Source: Keratinibaculum paraultunense
GTDB taxonomy: Bacteria > Bacillota > Clostridia > Tissierellales > Tepidimicrobiaceae
DNA: 64,000 nucleotides
Direction of reading: 5' to 3'
Assembly (NCBI RefSeq): GCF_016767175.1
Contig: NZ_CP068564.1
Coordinates: forward strand, 2,170,001 to 2,234,000
The notes beneath the pieces are model-generated. The model made no database searches. It saw nothing but the letters and a program-made list of their open reading frames with translations, and was not told the DNA's origin. Shown piece after piece: positions 8,189 to 17,528 of the stretch (positions are counted from its first letter, which is position 1; the number at the start of each line of letters is the position of its first letter). Made by a program: the position numbers and the translations under genes.

Positions 8189-10876
8189 CTATATTTCTGT
8201 AACTTTTTCTACCTTTACAGCAGAAATCTTATACTCTGCAGTCTTAGTAATAGGGTCATAAGCTGAGTTAGTTAATTCATTTACTGGAGATTCTTTATAG
8301 TGGAAAGTCATAAACATCATCCCAGGTTTTACTTTTTCAGTTATAGTAACCCTTGTTGTTATAGAGCCCCGTCTAGAAGTAACTCTTACAAAATCTTCTT
8401 CCTTAACTCCTATTTTCTCTGCATCTATTGGATTAATCTCTGCTAGTTCGTAAGGTCTTATATCGTTTAAACTTTTTAAATATCTAGTCATAACATTGTA
8501 ATGATAAAGCATTCTACCAGTGGAAAGTAATATAGGATATTCATCACATACTAATTCTGCCGGTTCTTCATATTCTACTGGAATCATCAAACCTTTACCA
8601 TGTGTAAACTCCTCTTTATGGAGGAAAGGTGTTCCAGGATGATCTTCTGTTGGGCAAGGCCACTGCAATCCTACTTTATCTATTCTCTTATAATTTATTC
8701 CTCTATAAGTAGGCATTGTAATCCTTATTTCTTCAAATATTTCTTCTGCATCTTCATAATCAAAACCTTTGGCTCCCAATCTCTGAGCAACCTCTATTAA
8801 TATTTTCCAATCTTCTCTACATTCTCCAGGTGCCTTAACTGCTTTACGCACTCTTTGAACTCTTCTTTCTGTATTCGTAAAAGTCCCATCCTTTTCTGCA
8901 TAACAAGCTGCAGGAAAAACTACATCTGCAAATTTAGCAGTTTCTGTTAAAAACAAATCTTGAACTACTAGAAAATCTAAACTATTTAAAGCTTTTTTTA
9001 CATGATTTGCATCAGCATCTGTAAGTACTGGATCTTCACCCATTATATACATAACCTTTACATTGCCTTTTAAAGCTTCATCTAGCATTTCTGGTATTCT
9101 TAACCCGTAATTAGGATTTAATGGGACTCCCCAAGTTTTTTCAAAAAACTTTCTGCTTTCTTTAGATGCTACATCCTGATACCCTGGATAAATATTAGGG
9201 AGAGCACCCATATCACAAGCCCCTTGAACATTATTTTGTCCTCTTAATGGATTTATACCTGCATTTTCTATTCCTAAATGACCTGTTAACATAGCTAAAT
9301 TTGCTAAATTCATTACATTTGCCGTTCCTGTAGTATGTTCTGTTATTCCTAAAGTATAAAATATCCCTGCTTTTTTTGTACTAGTATATAGTTTTGCTGT
9401 TTCGTATAATAATTCTTCTGGTATTCCAGTTATTCTATATACTACTTCTGGTGTGTATTTTTCTATTGTCTCTAATAAGTTTTCAAATCCCTTACAACGT
9501 TTTTCTATAAACTCCTTATCGTGCCAGTTTTCTTTTACTATAATATGCATTAACCCATTTATTAAAGCTGCATCTGTACCTGAATTCAAAGGCAACCATA
9601 AATCCGCCATAGAAGCTAATTCTGTCTTTCTAGGATCCACAACTATTAGTTTAGCTCCGTTTTTTACCGCTTTCTTCATCTTGTTCCCAATTATAGGATG
9701 AGCTTCTGTAGTATTTGATCCTATAACAAATAGTACTTCATTCCCTTCTACTTCACCAATAGAATTAGTCATAGCTCCACTTCCCAATGTAGTTGCAAGA
9801 CCTGCAACCGTTGGAGCATGTCAGGTTCTAGCACAGTGATCTACATTATTTGTTCCTATGGCAACTCTCATCATCTTTTGGAATACAAAATTTTCTTCAT
9901 TAGTACAACGTGCGGAACTAAGCCCTACAATTGAATCTGGACCATAATTTCTTTTAGCATTTTGTAAATTTTCTACCACTAAAGCCATAGCTTCTTCCCA
10001 ACTAGCTTCTACAAATTTTCCTTTTTTCTTAATTAAAGGAGTAGTCAATCTATCGGGACTATTTATAAAGTCAGTATGATATCTACCTTTTACACAAAGG
10101 GAAGTACCATTTACAGGAGATTCTGGATTTGGTGTTACTCCTACTACTTTGCCGTCTTTTATGTTTAAATCAAAATTACACCCCGTTCCGCAGAAAGGAC
10201 AAGTAGTTCTAACTTTTTCCACCTCCCAAGGTCTTATGCCTTTAAACTGTTTATTTATAAGTGCTCCAGTAGGACATACACTAATACATTGCCCACATAA
10301 CCTACAATTCTCATAATCTATTGGTTCATCAAAAGCAGTCGTAACTTTTGTATTAAATCCTCTTCCTACAAAATCTACAACATTACTTATTTGAATTTCT
10401 TTACATACTCTTACACATTTCCCACACAATATACACTTGTTTTGATCTCTCTCCATAACAGGATTTAAACTATCTATAGCGTAGTTTTTCTTTTCCCCTT
10501 TAAAAGAACCACCTTTTATATTATATTTATAAGCATAATCTTGAAGTTTACATTCCCCAACTTTATCACAAGTTAAACAATCCATTGGATGATTAGATAA
10601 TAATAAATCTAAAATATCCTTACGAACTTTAACTACCTTTTCGGATTCTGTATATATTTCCATTCCTTCTTTCACCTTGGTTGAACAAGAAGCAACAAGA
10701 TTTTTATAGCCCTTTATTTCTACTAAACATAATCTACATCCACCAAAAGGTGAAAGATTTTTATCATAGCATAGAGCTGGTATTTCAATACCTATTTTTT
10801 CAGCTGCTTGAATTATATTATAATCCCTAGGCACTGTTACATCCTGCCCATCTATATTAATAGTTACATTACTCAT
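8189..10876 (-). CDS. fdhA: Formate dehydrogenase catalytic subunit, selenoprotein
   Basis: The product is 895 residues if the in-frame TGA at 9821-9823 is read as selenocysteine (residue 352). The flanking NNVDHCART-U-HAPTVAGLATT is the FDH active-site motif. N-terminal domains are NuoG-like: [2Fe-2S] (C36, C47, C50, C64), a His-Cys cluster (H96, C100, C103, C109), and two 4Fe-4S motifs (C148-C158, C191-C201). The molybdopterin domain follows, with CPFCGTGC from C226. A SECIS hairpin lies just after the TGA. AGGAGG precedes the ATG. It forms an operon with the NuoF- and NuoE-like genes upstream, so the enzyme should couple formate/CO2 to NAD(P). An electron-bifurcating mode is possible. Confidence 0.95.
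9792..9823 (-). promoter_or_regulatory. Selenocysteine codon and bacterial SECIS hairpin
   Basis: The UGA (9823-9821) is followed 12 nt later by a perfect 6-bp stem, GTTGCA with TGCAAC, closing the loop GGTCT. Loop and upper stem closely resemble the SelB-binding hairpin of E. coli fdhF (remembered, not aligned). selA, selB, selC and selD are not in this window. Confidence 0.92.
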
Positions 10877-10887
10877 ATTTATACCTC

Positions 10888-12780
10888 CTATTTTTTAATT
10901 ACTGCACCAGCTGGGCATACTTCCATACAGGTACCACATTTAATGCATTTTTCCGTATCTATAACATGTCTTTCCTTAATTTCACCACTAATACATGATA
11001 CTGGACAATTTCTAGCACATTTTGTACATCCAATACATTTCTCTGTAATAAAATACTCTAACAAAGATTGACATGTACCGCTAGGACATCTTTTCTCATT
11101 TACATGAGCTTCATATTCATCTCTAAAGTATTTTAATGTAGATATTACTGGATTAGCTGCAGTTTGACCAAGCCCACATAATGATGCTATAGTTATAGTT
11201 CCCGATAAAGATTCTAAAGTATCAATATTTTCTAATGTACCCTCACCCTTTGTTATTCTTTCCAATGTCTCAAGCATTCGTTTGGTACCTTCTCTACAAG
11301 GGGTACACTTCCCGCAAGATTCTTCTACAGTAAAATCTAAAAAGAATCTAGCTATATCCACCATACAATTATCTTCATCCATAACAACCATTCCACCAGA
11401 ACCCATTATAGAGCCAAGTTCTGCTAAAGATTCAAAATCTACAGAAATATCTAAATATTTTTCTGGTATACATCCTCCTGATGGACCTCCTGTTTGAACT
11501 GCCTTAAACTTTTTATCATTAGGTATTCCTCCACCTATATCAAATATTATATCCCTTAACGTAACTCCCATAGGTATTTCAACTAATCCAGTGTTTTTTA
11601 CCTTCCCTCCTAGAGCAAATACCTTCGTGCCAGGAGAATCTTTAGTACCAATTGATCTAAACCAATCTACTCCTTTTTGGAATATTACTGGAATATTTGC
11701 AAAAGTTTCTACATTATTTATTATAGTTGGTTTCCCCCATAGCCCCTTATGAGAAGTCCTATGAATTTTAACTCTGGGCATGCCTCTTTTCCCTTCAATG
11801 GATTCCATCAAAGCTGTTCCTTCTCCACATACAAAAGCTCCAGCTCCTAGTCTCAATTCTATATCAAAATTAAAATCAGTCCCGAATATATTTTTCCCAA
11901 GTAAACCTTTCTCCTTAGCTTGTTCTATAGCTACTTCAAGTCTATGGACTGCTATTGGATATTCTGCTCTTACATATACATAGCCTTGATTTGCTCCTAT
12001 AGCATAACCACATATAGCCATGGCTTCCAATACAGAATGAGGATCTCCTTCCAATATTGATCTATCCATAAATGCTCCTGGGTCTCCTTCATCTGCATTA
12101 CATATTACATACTTTTGATCTGCAGAATATTTAAAAGCTGTTTCCCACTTTTTCCCTGTTGGGAATCCTGCTCCTCCTCTTCCTCTAAGATTAGAAGTCT
12201 TAACTAAATCTATTACCTCTTGTTGGGTCATTTCAGTTACAGCTTTTGATAAAGCTTGATATCCATCTAAAGCAATATATTCATCAATATTTTCAGGATT
12301 TATAAGCCCACAGTTTCTTAAAGCTACCCTAGTTTGTTTTTTATAAAAGTTTATTTCATTCACAGGTTTTATAACACCATCTACATAGGATTCCTTAAAT
12401 AATAATCTTTTTACCACATGACCTTTTTGTAGATGCTCTTCTACTATTTCATTCACATCTTCTAATTTTACATGGCTATAAAAAATTCCTTCAGGATATA
12501 TTACAATATTAGGACCAGATTCACATAAGCCAAAACATCCAGTCAATATTACTTTAATATGTCCATCTAAACCTTTTTCTTTAACTTTTTCTGCTAACAA
12601 CTCCCTTATCTTGTCTCCTTCTGAAGAATGACATCCTGTTCCTCCACATACTAGTACATGAGTTGAATGCAATTTTATACATTCTTTATCATCTACTATG
12701 CTTCTTTGTTCTTGTTTTCTTAAACTAATTTTAGCTAATGTTTCTTCTTTAATTTTATTTAAATCTTCAATAGTTATCAT
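10888..12780 (-). CDS. fdhB: NADH dehydrogenase-like NuoF subunit of formate dehydrogenase
   Basis: The 630-residue product has an N-terminal thioredoxin-like [2Fe-2S] domain (VLVCGGTGCHSSEG), the FMN/NAD(P)H-binding 51-kDa domain (NLRGRGGAGFPTGKKWE, CNADEGDPGAFMDR), an SLBB region, the 4Fe-4S motif ESCGKCTPCREGTKR, and two C-terminal ferredoxin motifs (CIGCTKCARNC, CIKCGTCMEVC). This is the flavin-bearing diaphorase subunit seen with HydB/NuoF enzymes. It ends 11 nt before fdhA, and its own start is 15 nt from the NuoE-like gene, so all three are co-translated. Confidence 0.9.
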   Translation of the reverse strand: MITIEDLNKIKEETLAKISLRKQEQRSIVDDKECIKLHSTHVLVCGGTGCHSSEGDKIRELLAEKVKEKGLDGHIKVILTGCFGLCESGPNIVIYPEGIFYSHVKLEDVNEIVEEHLQKGHVVKRLLFKESYVDGVIKPVNEINFYKKQTRVALRNCGLINPENIDEYIALDGYQALSKAVTEMTQQEVIDLVKTSNLRGRGGAGFPTGKKWETAFKYSADQKYVICNADEGDPGAFMDRSILEGDPHSVLEAMAICGYAIGANQGYVYVRAEYPIAVHRLEVAIEQAKEKGLLGKNIFGTDFNFDIELRLGAGAFVCGEGTALMESIEGKRGMPRVKIHRTSHKGLWGKPTIINNVETFANIPVIFQKGVDWFRSIGTKDSPGTKVFALGGKVKNTGLVEIPMGVTLRDIIFDIGGGIPNDKKFKAVQTGGPSGGCIPEKYLDISVDFESLAELGSIMGSGGMVVMDEDNCMVDIARFFLDFTVEESCGKCTPCREGTKRMLETLERITKGEGTLENIDTLESLSGTITIASLCGLGQTAANPVISTLKYFRDEYEAHVNEKRCPSGTCQSLLEYFITEKCIGCTKCARNCPVSCISGEIKERHVIDTEKCIKCGTCMEVCPAGAVIKK

Positions 12781-12795
12781 TTTTACACCCCCAAA

Positions 12796-13281
12796 TTACC
12801 TATACTTGTCTAATACCTCTTTCACATCTTCTGGTTTAAGCCTACCATACACATCTTCATTCACCACTAATACAGGTGCTAAACCACAGGCTCCTAAACA
12901 TCTTGTATCACTAATGGAAAATTTTCTATCTGGAGTAGTCCCTCCTACTGTAATACCTAGCTCTTCTTCTACCTTGTCCAATATCTTTTGAGCTCCTTTA
13001 ACATAACAAGCAGTTCCTAAACATACACTTATTTGATTTTCTCCTTTTGGAATTAAAGAAAATCGAGAATAAAATGTAACAACTCCATATATTTCTGATA
13101 AAGGTATTTTAAGCTCTTCTGATATTACATTTAGAATTTCCTTTGGTAAGTAACCAAATTGGTCTTGAGCTTTGTGTAATACCGCCATTAACGCACCTTG
13201 TTTTCCTTTATTTTTTTCTATAAATATTTTAAAATTTTTAATTTTTTCCTTATTAGCTTCCAAATCAAATTGAAATTCCAT
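12796..13281 (-). CDS. NuoE-like [2Fe-2S] subunit of formate dehydrogenase
   Basis: The 161-residue product is a thioredoxin-fold [2Fe-2S] protein of the NuoE/HydC type. The four cluster Cys lie in SVCLGTACYVKG and DTRCLGACGLAPV. It is the first gene of the fdh operon and supplies electron transfer to the NuoF-like flavoprotein. A good AGGGAGG site precedes the ATG. Confidence 0.9.
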   Translation of the reverse strand: MEFQFDLEANKEKIKNFKIFIEKNKGKQGALMAVLHKAQDQFGYLPKEILNVISEELKIPLSEIYGVVTFYSRFSLIPKGENQISVCLGTACYVKGAQKILDKVEEELGITVGGTTPDRKFSISDTRCLGACGLAPVLVVNEDVYGRLKPEDVKEVLDKYR

Positions 13282-13330
13282 ATATAAGCCTCCCTTTTTT
13301 AAAAATTAATTTATATTAACAAAACCGATT

Positions 13331-13819
13331 CTATTTTATTAAATCTGCTACTAGTGCATTAGTTATTTGCTGCAATTCATCTACACTTAACTCTATTTGT
13401 ACCCCTATTTTCCCACCACTAACTACTATAGTATCTAAATTTAAAGCAGATTCATGTATGAAAGTAGGATAATCTTTTTTCATTCCTATGGGAGAGCAAC
13501 CTCCTCTAATATATCCAGTATATTTGGTTATATCCTTTACTGGAAGCATCCCTACTTTTTTTTCACCTGTCATCTTTGCGGCTTTTTTAAGATCCAATTC
13601 TTCAGATACAGGTATTATAAAAATATATATATTTCCACTTTCTCCTTGAGCTACTAATGTCTTAAATACTTCCTTAAGACTTTTCCCAATTTTTTGCGAT
13701 ACAGAAACCCCATCTATTTTTCCATCATTATTATCATAAGTTATAACATTATATCTTATACCATAATTCTCTAATATGCGTATAGCATTAGTCTTTGTTT
13801 TAGACATAGTTTTAGACAT
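13331..13819 (-). CDS. ybaK: YbaK/EbsC family Cys-tRNA(Pro) deacylase
   Basis: The 162-residue product matches the YbaK/ProX editing-domain family: KSLKEVFKTLVAQ near the N-terminus, DLKKAAKMTGEKKVGML, and YIRGGCSPIGMKK. Members hydrolyse mis-charged Cys-tRNA(Pro). The N-terminus has a short tandem repeat, MSKT-MSKT. AGGGGTGAT precedes the first ATG. It lies 49 nt upstream of the fdh operon on the same strand and may be co-transcribed, although no functional link is expected. Confidence 0.88.
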   Translation of the reverse strand: MSKTMSKTKTNAIRILENYGIRYNVITYDNNDGKIDGVSVSQKIGKSLKEVFKTLVAQGESGNIYIFIIPVSEELDLKKAAKMTGEKKVGMLPVKDITKYTGYIRGGCSPIGMKKDYPTFIHESALNLDTIVVSGGKIGVQIELSVDELQQITNALVADLIK

Positions 13820-14046
13820 ATAATCACCCCTATTAATAATTCCTTTTTTATATTATAGCACTTATCTGTGTATTATTATATAAATCCATTTGTTTTCATA
13901 TTCAAGTATTTTATTCATGCTATTGGTAAAATAATATATTAAAATAATTTAAGAAAGGTTGAAATGAGCAAAGAAAATATGTTATTATCATAAGAGGAAC
14001 AATTTTTTAAAACAATTCAAATATATTGCTACAAGGAGTGAATAAA

Positions 14047-14658
14047 TTGAAAAAAATATTTACTATACTTTTAATTGTTTTACTTACAGTAAGTTTAGTA
14101 GCTTGCAACGCCAATAATAAACCAACAAAAAATAATATAGAAAAAGAACAAGATAATATAATTGATGAAAGGAAAGAAAATACTACCGAAGAAAAAAGTC
14201 AAATACAAGTAGAAGAATCTAGTCCAAAAGCTGATTATGAAAAAAAGGAAGTTATTTTATACTTCGTAAATAATGAATATATAAATACTGGGGATGAAAA
14301 TTTAGAAAAGCTCATTCCAGAAAAAAGAATTGTTAAATATGGTGACATATCCTTAGAAGAAACCATTGTACAAGAATTGATAAAAGGACCTAAAGATGAT
14401 AATTTAAGCACATTAATACCTGCAAATGTAAAAATATTGGGAGTAGAAGTATCTGATAATACTGCCTTTGTAAACTTCTCACAGGAAGACTTATACGGCA
14501 GCTCTATGGAAGAAACTTTTACAATAAATCAAATAGTAGGTAGCCTTTTAGAACTTGATAATATAAAAAGAGTGCAATTCTTAATAGATGGGGAAAAGGC
14601 AGAATCTTTGATGGGTCATTTTGATATAACAGAACCCTTTGAAAGTTTGCAATATTAA
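14047..14658 (+). CDS. GerMN-domain lipoprotein
   Basis: The start is a TTG 8 nt after AAGGAG. A lipoprotein signal peptide ends in the lipobox LVAC. A charged, low-complexity linker of about 50 residues follows, then a GerMN domain of about 130 residues (ETIVQELIKGPK, IKRVQFLIDGEKAESLMGH). GerMN proteins act at the cell surface in sporulation and germination, and some relate to peptidoglycan binding. It stands alone, divergent from ybaK, and is followed by a terminator. Confidence 0.85.
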   Translation: MKKIFTILLIVLLTVSLVACNANNKPTKNNIEKEQDNIIDERKENTTEEKSQIQVEESSPKADYEKKEVILYFVNNEYINTGDENLEKLIPEKRIVKYGDISLEETIVQELIKGPKDDNLSTLIPANVKILGVEVSDNTAFVNFSQEDLYGSSMEETFTINQIVGSLLELDNIKRVQFLIDGEKAESLMGHFDITEPFESLQY

Positions 14659-14694
14659 AACCTCCTTCAAGGAATATCCCTAGAAAGAGGTTTT
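14657..14694 (+). terminator. Terminator of the GerMN lipoprotein gene
   Basis: An 8-bp stem, AAAACCTC with GAGGTTTT, starts at the stop codon and has a 22-nt loop. The T stretch is short. Confidence 0.55.
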
Positions 14695-14812
14695 AATACA
14701 ATTAAACACCTTATTATGATAATATAAATAATAAAAGCATAAATAAATCGTTTTAATTACAAAATATCCTTATAGAAAGGAGAGATTATAAATAAAAAAC
14801 GATAACATAGAT

Positions 14813-15886
14813 ATGATTAAAGAAGAAAAAAGAAAAGATGTAAAAAAACTAATTGAAACGGGTAAAAAAAATGGATTTCTCACTTATGATGAAATAATGA
14901 ATTGTTTTGAAGATATAGAACTTGATGCTGAACAAATAGATGAATTATATCAAACATTAGAAGAAATAGGTATTGATATAGTAGATGAAGACATAGAAGA
15001 AAAAAAGGATGAAAAAAAGGATACAAAAACTAATGTTAATGCAAACAAAGGAATAGATGTTGGAGATCCTGTTAAAATGTATTTAAAAGAAATAGGTAAA
15101 ATTCCTCTGCTTACAAAAGAAGAAGAAGTAGAACTTGCTAAGAGAATTGAAGCTGGTGACGAATCTGCAAAGAAAGAATTAGCAGAAGCTAATTTAAGAC
15201 TAGTCGTTAGCATTGCTAAAAAATATATAGGTAGAGGCATGTCTTTTTTAGACTTAATTCAAGAAGGAAATCTAGGCCTCATTAAAGCAGTAGAAAAATT
15301 TGATTATACTAAAGGATATAAATTTAGCACTTATGCTACTTGGTGGATAAGACAATCTATTACAAGATCTATCGCAGATCAAGGTAGAACTATAAGAGTG
15401 CCAGTTCATATGATTGAAAATATAAATAAACTCACAAGGATACAAAGACAATTAGTACAAGAACTAGGAAGAGAACCAACTCCAGAAGAAATAGCAGAAC
15501 AAATGAACGTTGAAGTAGATAAAGTAATAGATATGATTAGAATAGCACAAAAACCCATATCTTTGGAAACTCCTATAGGAGAAGAAGAAGATAGTCAATT
15601 AGGAGATTTTATAGAAGACGATCATATTGAATCTCCAGATGCAGTTACTACCCAAATAATGTTAAAAGAACAATTACTAGAAGTATTAGATACATTAACT
15701 CCTAGAGAACAACAAGTATTAAGATTAAGATTTGGTTTAGACGATGGCAGAACTAGAACTTTAGAAGAAGTAGGGAACGTATTTGATATAACTAGAGAAA
15801 GAATACGACAAATTGAAGCAAAAGCCCTAAGAAAACTTAAACACCCAAGTAGAAGTAGAAAATTAAAAGATTATTTAGAAGAATAA
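14813..15886 (+). CDS. rpoD: Housekeeping RNA polymerase sigma factor (RpoD/SigA)
   Basis: The product is 357 residues from the first ATG. Region 1.1 lies at about 4-60, region 1.2 at [16 protein letters not shown], region 2 at [21 protein letters not shown] and [13 protein letters not shown], region 3 at about 195-275, and region 4 at [14 protein letters not shown] and [16 protein letters not shown]. The length is normal for a primary sigma factor. The start is uncertain: AAAGGAGAG at 14776-14784 is about 30 nt from this ATG but 8 nt from an in-frame ATA at 14792. dnaG, the usual upstream neighbour, is absent. Confidence 0.95.
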   Translation: MIKEEKRKDVKKLIETGKKNGFLTYDEIMNCFEDIELDAEQIDELYQTLEEIGIDIVDEDIEEKKDEKKDTKTNVNANKGIDVGDPVKMYLKEIGKIPLLTKEEEVELAKRIEAGDESAKKELAEANLRLVVSIAKKYIGRGMSFLDLIQEGNLGLIKAVEKFDYTKGYKFSTYATWWIRQSITRSIADQGRTIRVPVHMIENINKLTRIQRQLVQELGREPTPEEIAEQMNVEVDKVIDMIRIAQKPISLETPIGEEEDSQLGDFIEDDHIESPDAVTTQIMLKEQLLEVLDTLTPREQQVLRLRFGLDDGRTRTLEEVGNVFDITRERIRQIEAKALRKLKHPSRSRKLKDYLEE

Positions 15887-15916
15887 AACAAGGAATGGTT
15901 AACCATTCCTTGTTTT
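15885..15916. terminator. Strong terminator after rpoD
   Basis: A perfect 32-bp palindrome has arms AAAACAAGGAATGGTT and AACCATTCCTTGTTTT and is followed by ATTTT. It begins at the rpoD stop codon. It could work in both directions, but only rpoD enters it. Confidence 0.93.
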
Positions 15917-15999
15917 ATTTTAAATTTAAAATAATATAAAATCATCATATATGGGTCTATAATGGATAATTATACTATTTTAAAAAAGGAGGCAATTCA

Positions 16000-16966
16000 T
16001 TGTTTAAAGAAATATTAAAATTAATAATATATAGTGCAGAAAATTCTTTTTTACAAGTTACAGTATTTGTAGGAGCAGTTTTATTATTATTTGGATATAT
16101 TAACTATAAACTATCTGGAAAATTGGTAAATAAAATAGAAAGTTCCAAAAAAATTCAACCTATAATTGGAGCATTATTAGGTCTTACCCCATAGAATTAA
16201 ATCATAAAGAGTTAAATAATACGGTAAAACCTTTAAAACATATAGGACATGAAGAAGGTGATGAAATAGATTTTATTTTACATCATACTATTAGAGGACA
16301 TCAAAAAAAAGATACATTAGCATATAAATTTACCCATAGTGTCTATGGAATATATTGGATAGTAATAGTTTTAGGGCTTATACTTGCCATATTAGATTTA
16401 TTTCAAATAAATTTGAACAACTTATTAATAACTAATTTAAGTACTATATTTGGTGTATTAGGGACGCTTTTCTCCATAATTATGATGATAATGAGTAAAA
16501 AATTTATTCAAGATGATACTCATGAAGAAGCTGAATTAAAAGCATTAAACTTAAAAGAAACTATAATACATAATGCTCAAGAAACTGCATTTGTTGCCAC
16601 ATGGGTCTTTCTAGCATATTTAGCCTATGAATTGTTTATAATTGCATTAGTAAGGGAAACTATGCAATAGGTGAAAAATTAATCACTTCATTTTTAACTC
16701 AAACTGGACTATCTGCAGTAATAATAGGAATATTGGTAGGCATAATTCCAGGATGTGGTCCTCAAATAATATTTGTTACCTTGTATACTAAAGGCTTAAT
16801 TCCATTTGCAGCCCTTTTAGCCAATGCTATATCTCAAGACGGAGATGCACTATTCCCTTTAATAGCAATAGATAAAAAATCTGCCTTATGGGCTACTATA
16901 CTCACTACTATACCTGCAATTATAACAGGATTAATAGCTTATTTTATCGAAATTAACTTTTTTTAA
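16000..16966 (+). pseudogene. Putative 10-TM heavy-metal/manganese exporter (ArsP_2-like), degraded
   Basis: A TTG start 7 nt after AAGGAGG opens MFKEILKLIIYSAENSFLQV. The frame stops after GALLGLTP, exactly where the family has a conserved GCG motif. Roughly a hundred residues are then missing before a His-rich loop (IGHEEGDEIDFILHHT) and further helices. A second break near 16660 shifts the last part, which keeps the second repeat LVGIIPGCGPQIIFVTLY. Two lesions plus a deletion show a dead gene. The family was proposed to export Mn or other metals, and I recognise it only by motif. Confidence 0.75.
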
Positions 16967-16967
16967 A

Positions 16968-17015
16968 TAAATAAACATAACCACTTAAACATTTTTAAGT
17001 GGTTATGTTTATTTA
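16968..17015. terminator. Bidirectional terminator between exporter remnant and yjbQ
   Basis: A perfect stem of about 21 bp (16968-16988 with 16995-17015, core CATAACCACTTAA) has a 6-nt loop, T-rich on both sides. It separates the convergent exporter remnant and yjbQ. Confidence 0.9.
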
Positions 17016-17053
17016 TGAAATTTAATAAATTTATTTAAAAATTGTTTAATTAG

Positions 17054-17449
17054 CTATCCTTTTATAATTTGTATATTTATTTTTCTATTTCTTGGTCCAT
17101 CAAATTCGCAGAAATAAATCCCTTGCCATATACCAAGATTTAATTTCCCACCCTCTATTATCACACTACATGAAGAACCCATCAGAGAAGCTTTTATATG
17201 AGCATGAGAATTGCCTTCCACATGCCTATAGTTTCCTGATACTGGGAATACATTATTTAAACTATCTAATATATCATGTATAACATCAGGATCAGCATTC
17301 TCATTAATTGTGATACCTGCAGTAGTATGAGGCACTGCTATTACCACTAATCCTTCTTCTACTCCACTTTTTTTAATTTCCTTTTGAACAATATCAGTAA
17401 TATCAATAAATTCTTGAGGTTTATTAGTTTGTATACTATATTCTATCAT
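17054..17449 (-). CDS. yjbQ: YjbQ family protein (UPF0047)
   Basis: The 131-residue single-domain product carries the family signatures PHTTAGITINENADPDV and RHVEGNSHAHIKASLMG and ends with WQGIYFCEFDGPRNR. The family has weak thiamine-phosphate-synthase activity in E. coli, but its true role is unclear. It is not obviously co-transcribed with cyuA, whose stop is about 80 nt upstream. Confidence 0.9.
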   Translation of the reverse strand: MIEYSIQTNKPQEFIDITDIVQKEIKKSGVEEGLVVIAVPHTTAGITINENADPDVIHDILDSLNNVFPVSGNYRHVEGNSHAHIKASLMGSSCSVIIEGGKLNLGIWQGIYFCEFDGPRNRKINIQIIKG

Positions 17450-17528
17450 CTTTCGCTTTATATTCGCCTCCTTTAAAACTTATAAATAGGAATATTTCTT
17501 CTCTGTTAAGATAACAATAATTTCTTTA

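Noticed and set aside
9788-9823. Two separate genes (truncated FDH plus second oxidoreductase)
   Set aside because: The TGA is at the selenocysteine position, the frame is the same on both sides, and a SECIS hairpin follows.
16000-16966. Three separate small membrane proteins
   Set aside because: The three open pieces line up as consecutive parts of one 10-TM exporter family, and the second and third lack ribosome sites.
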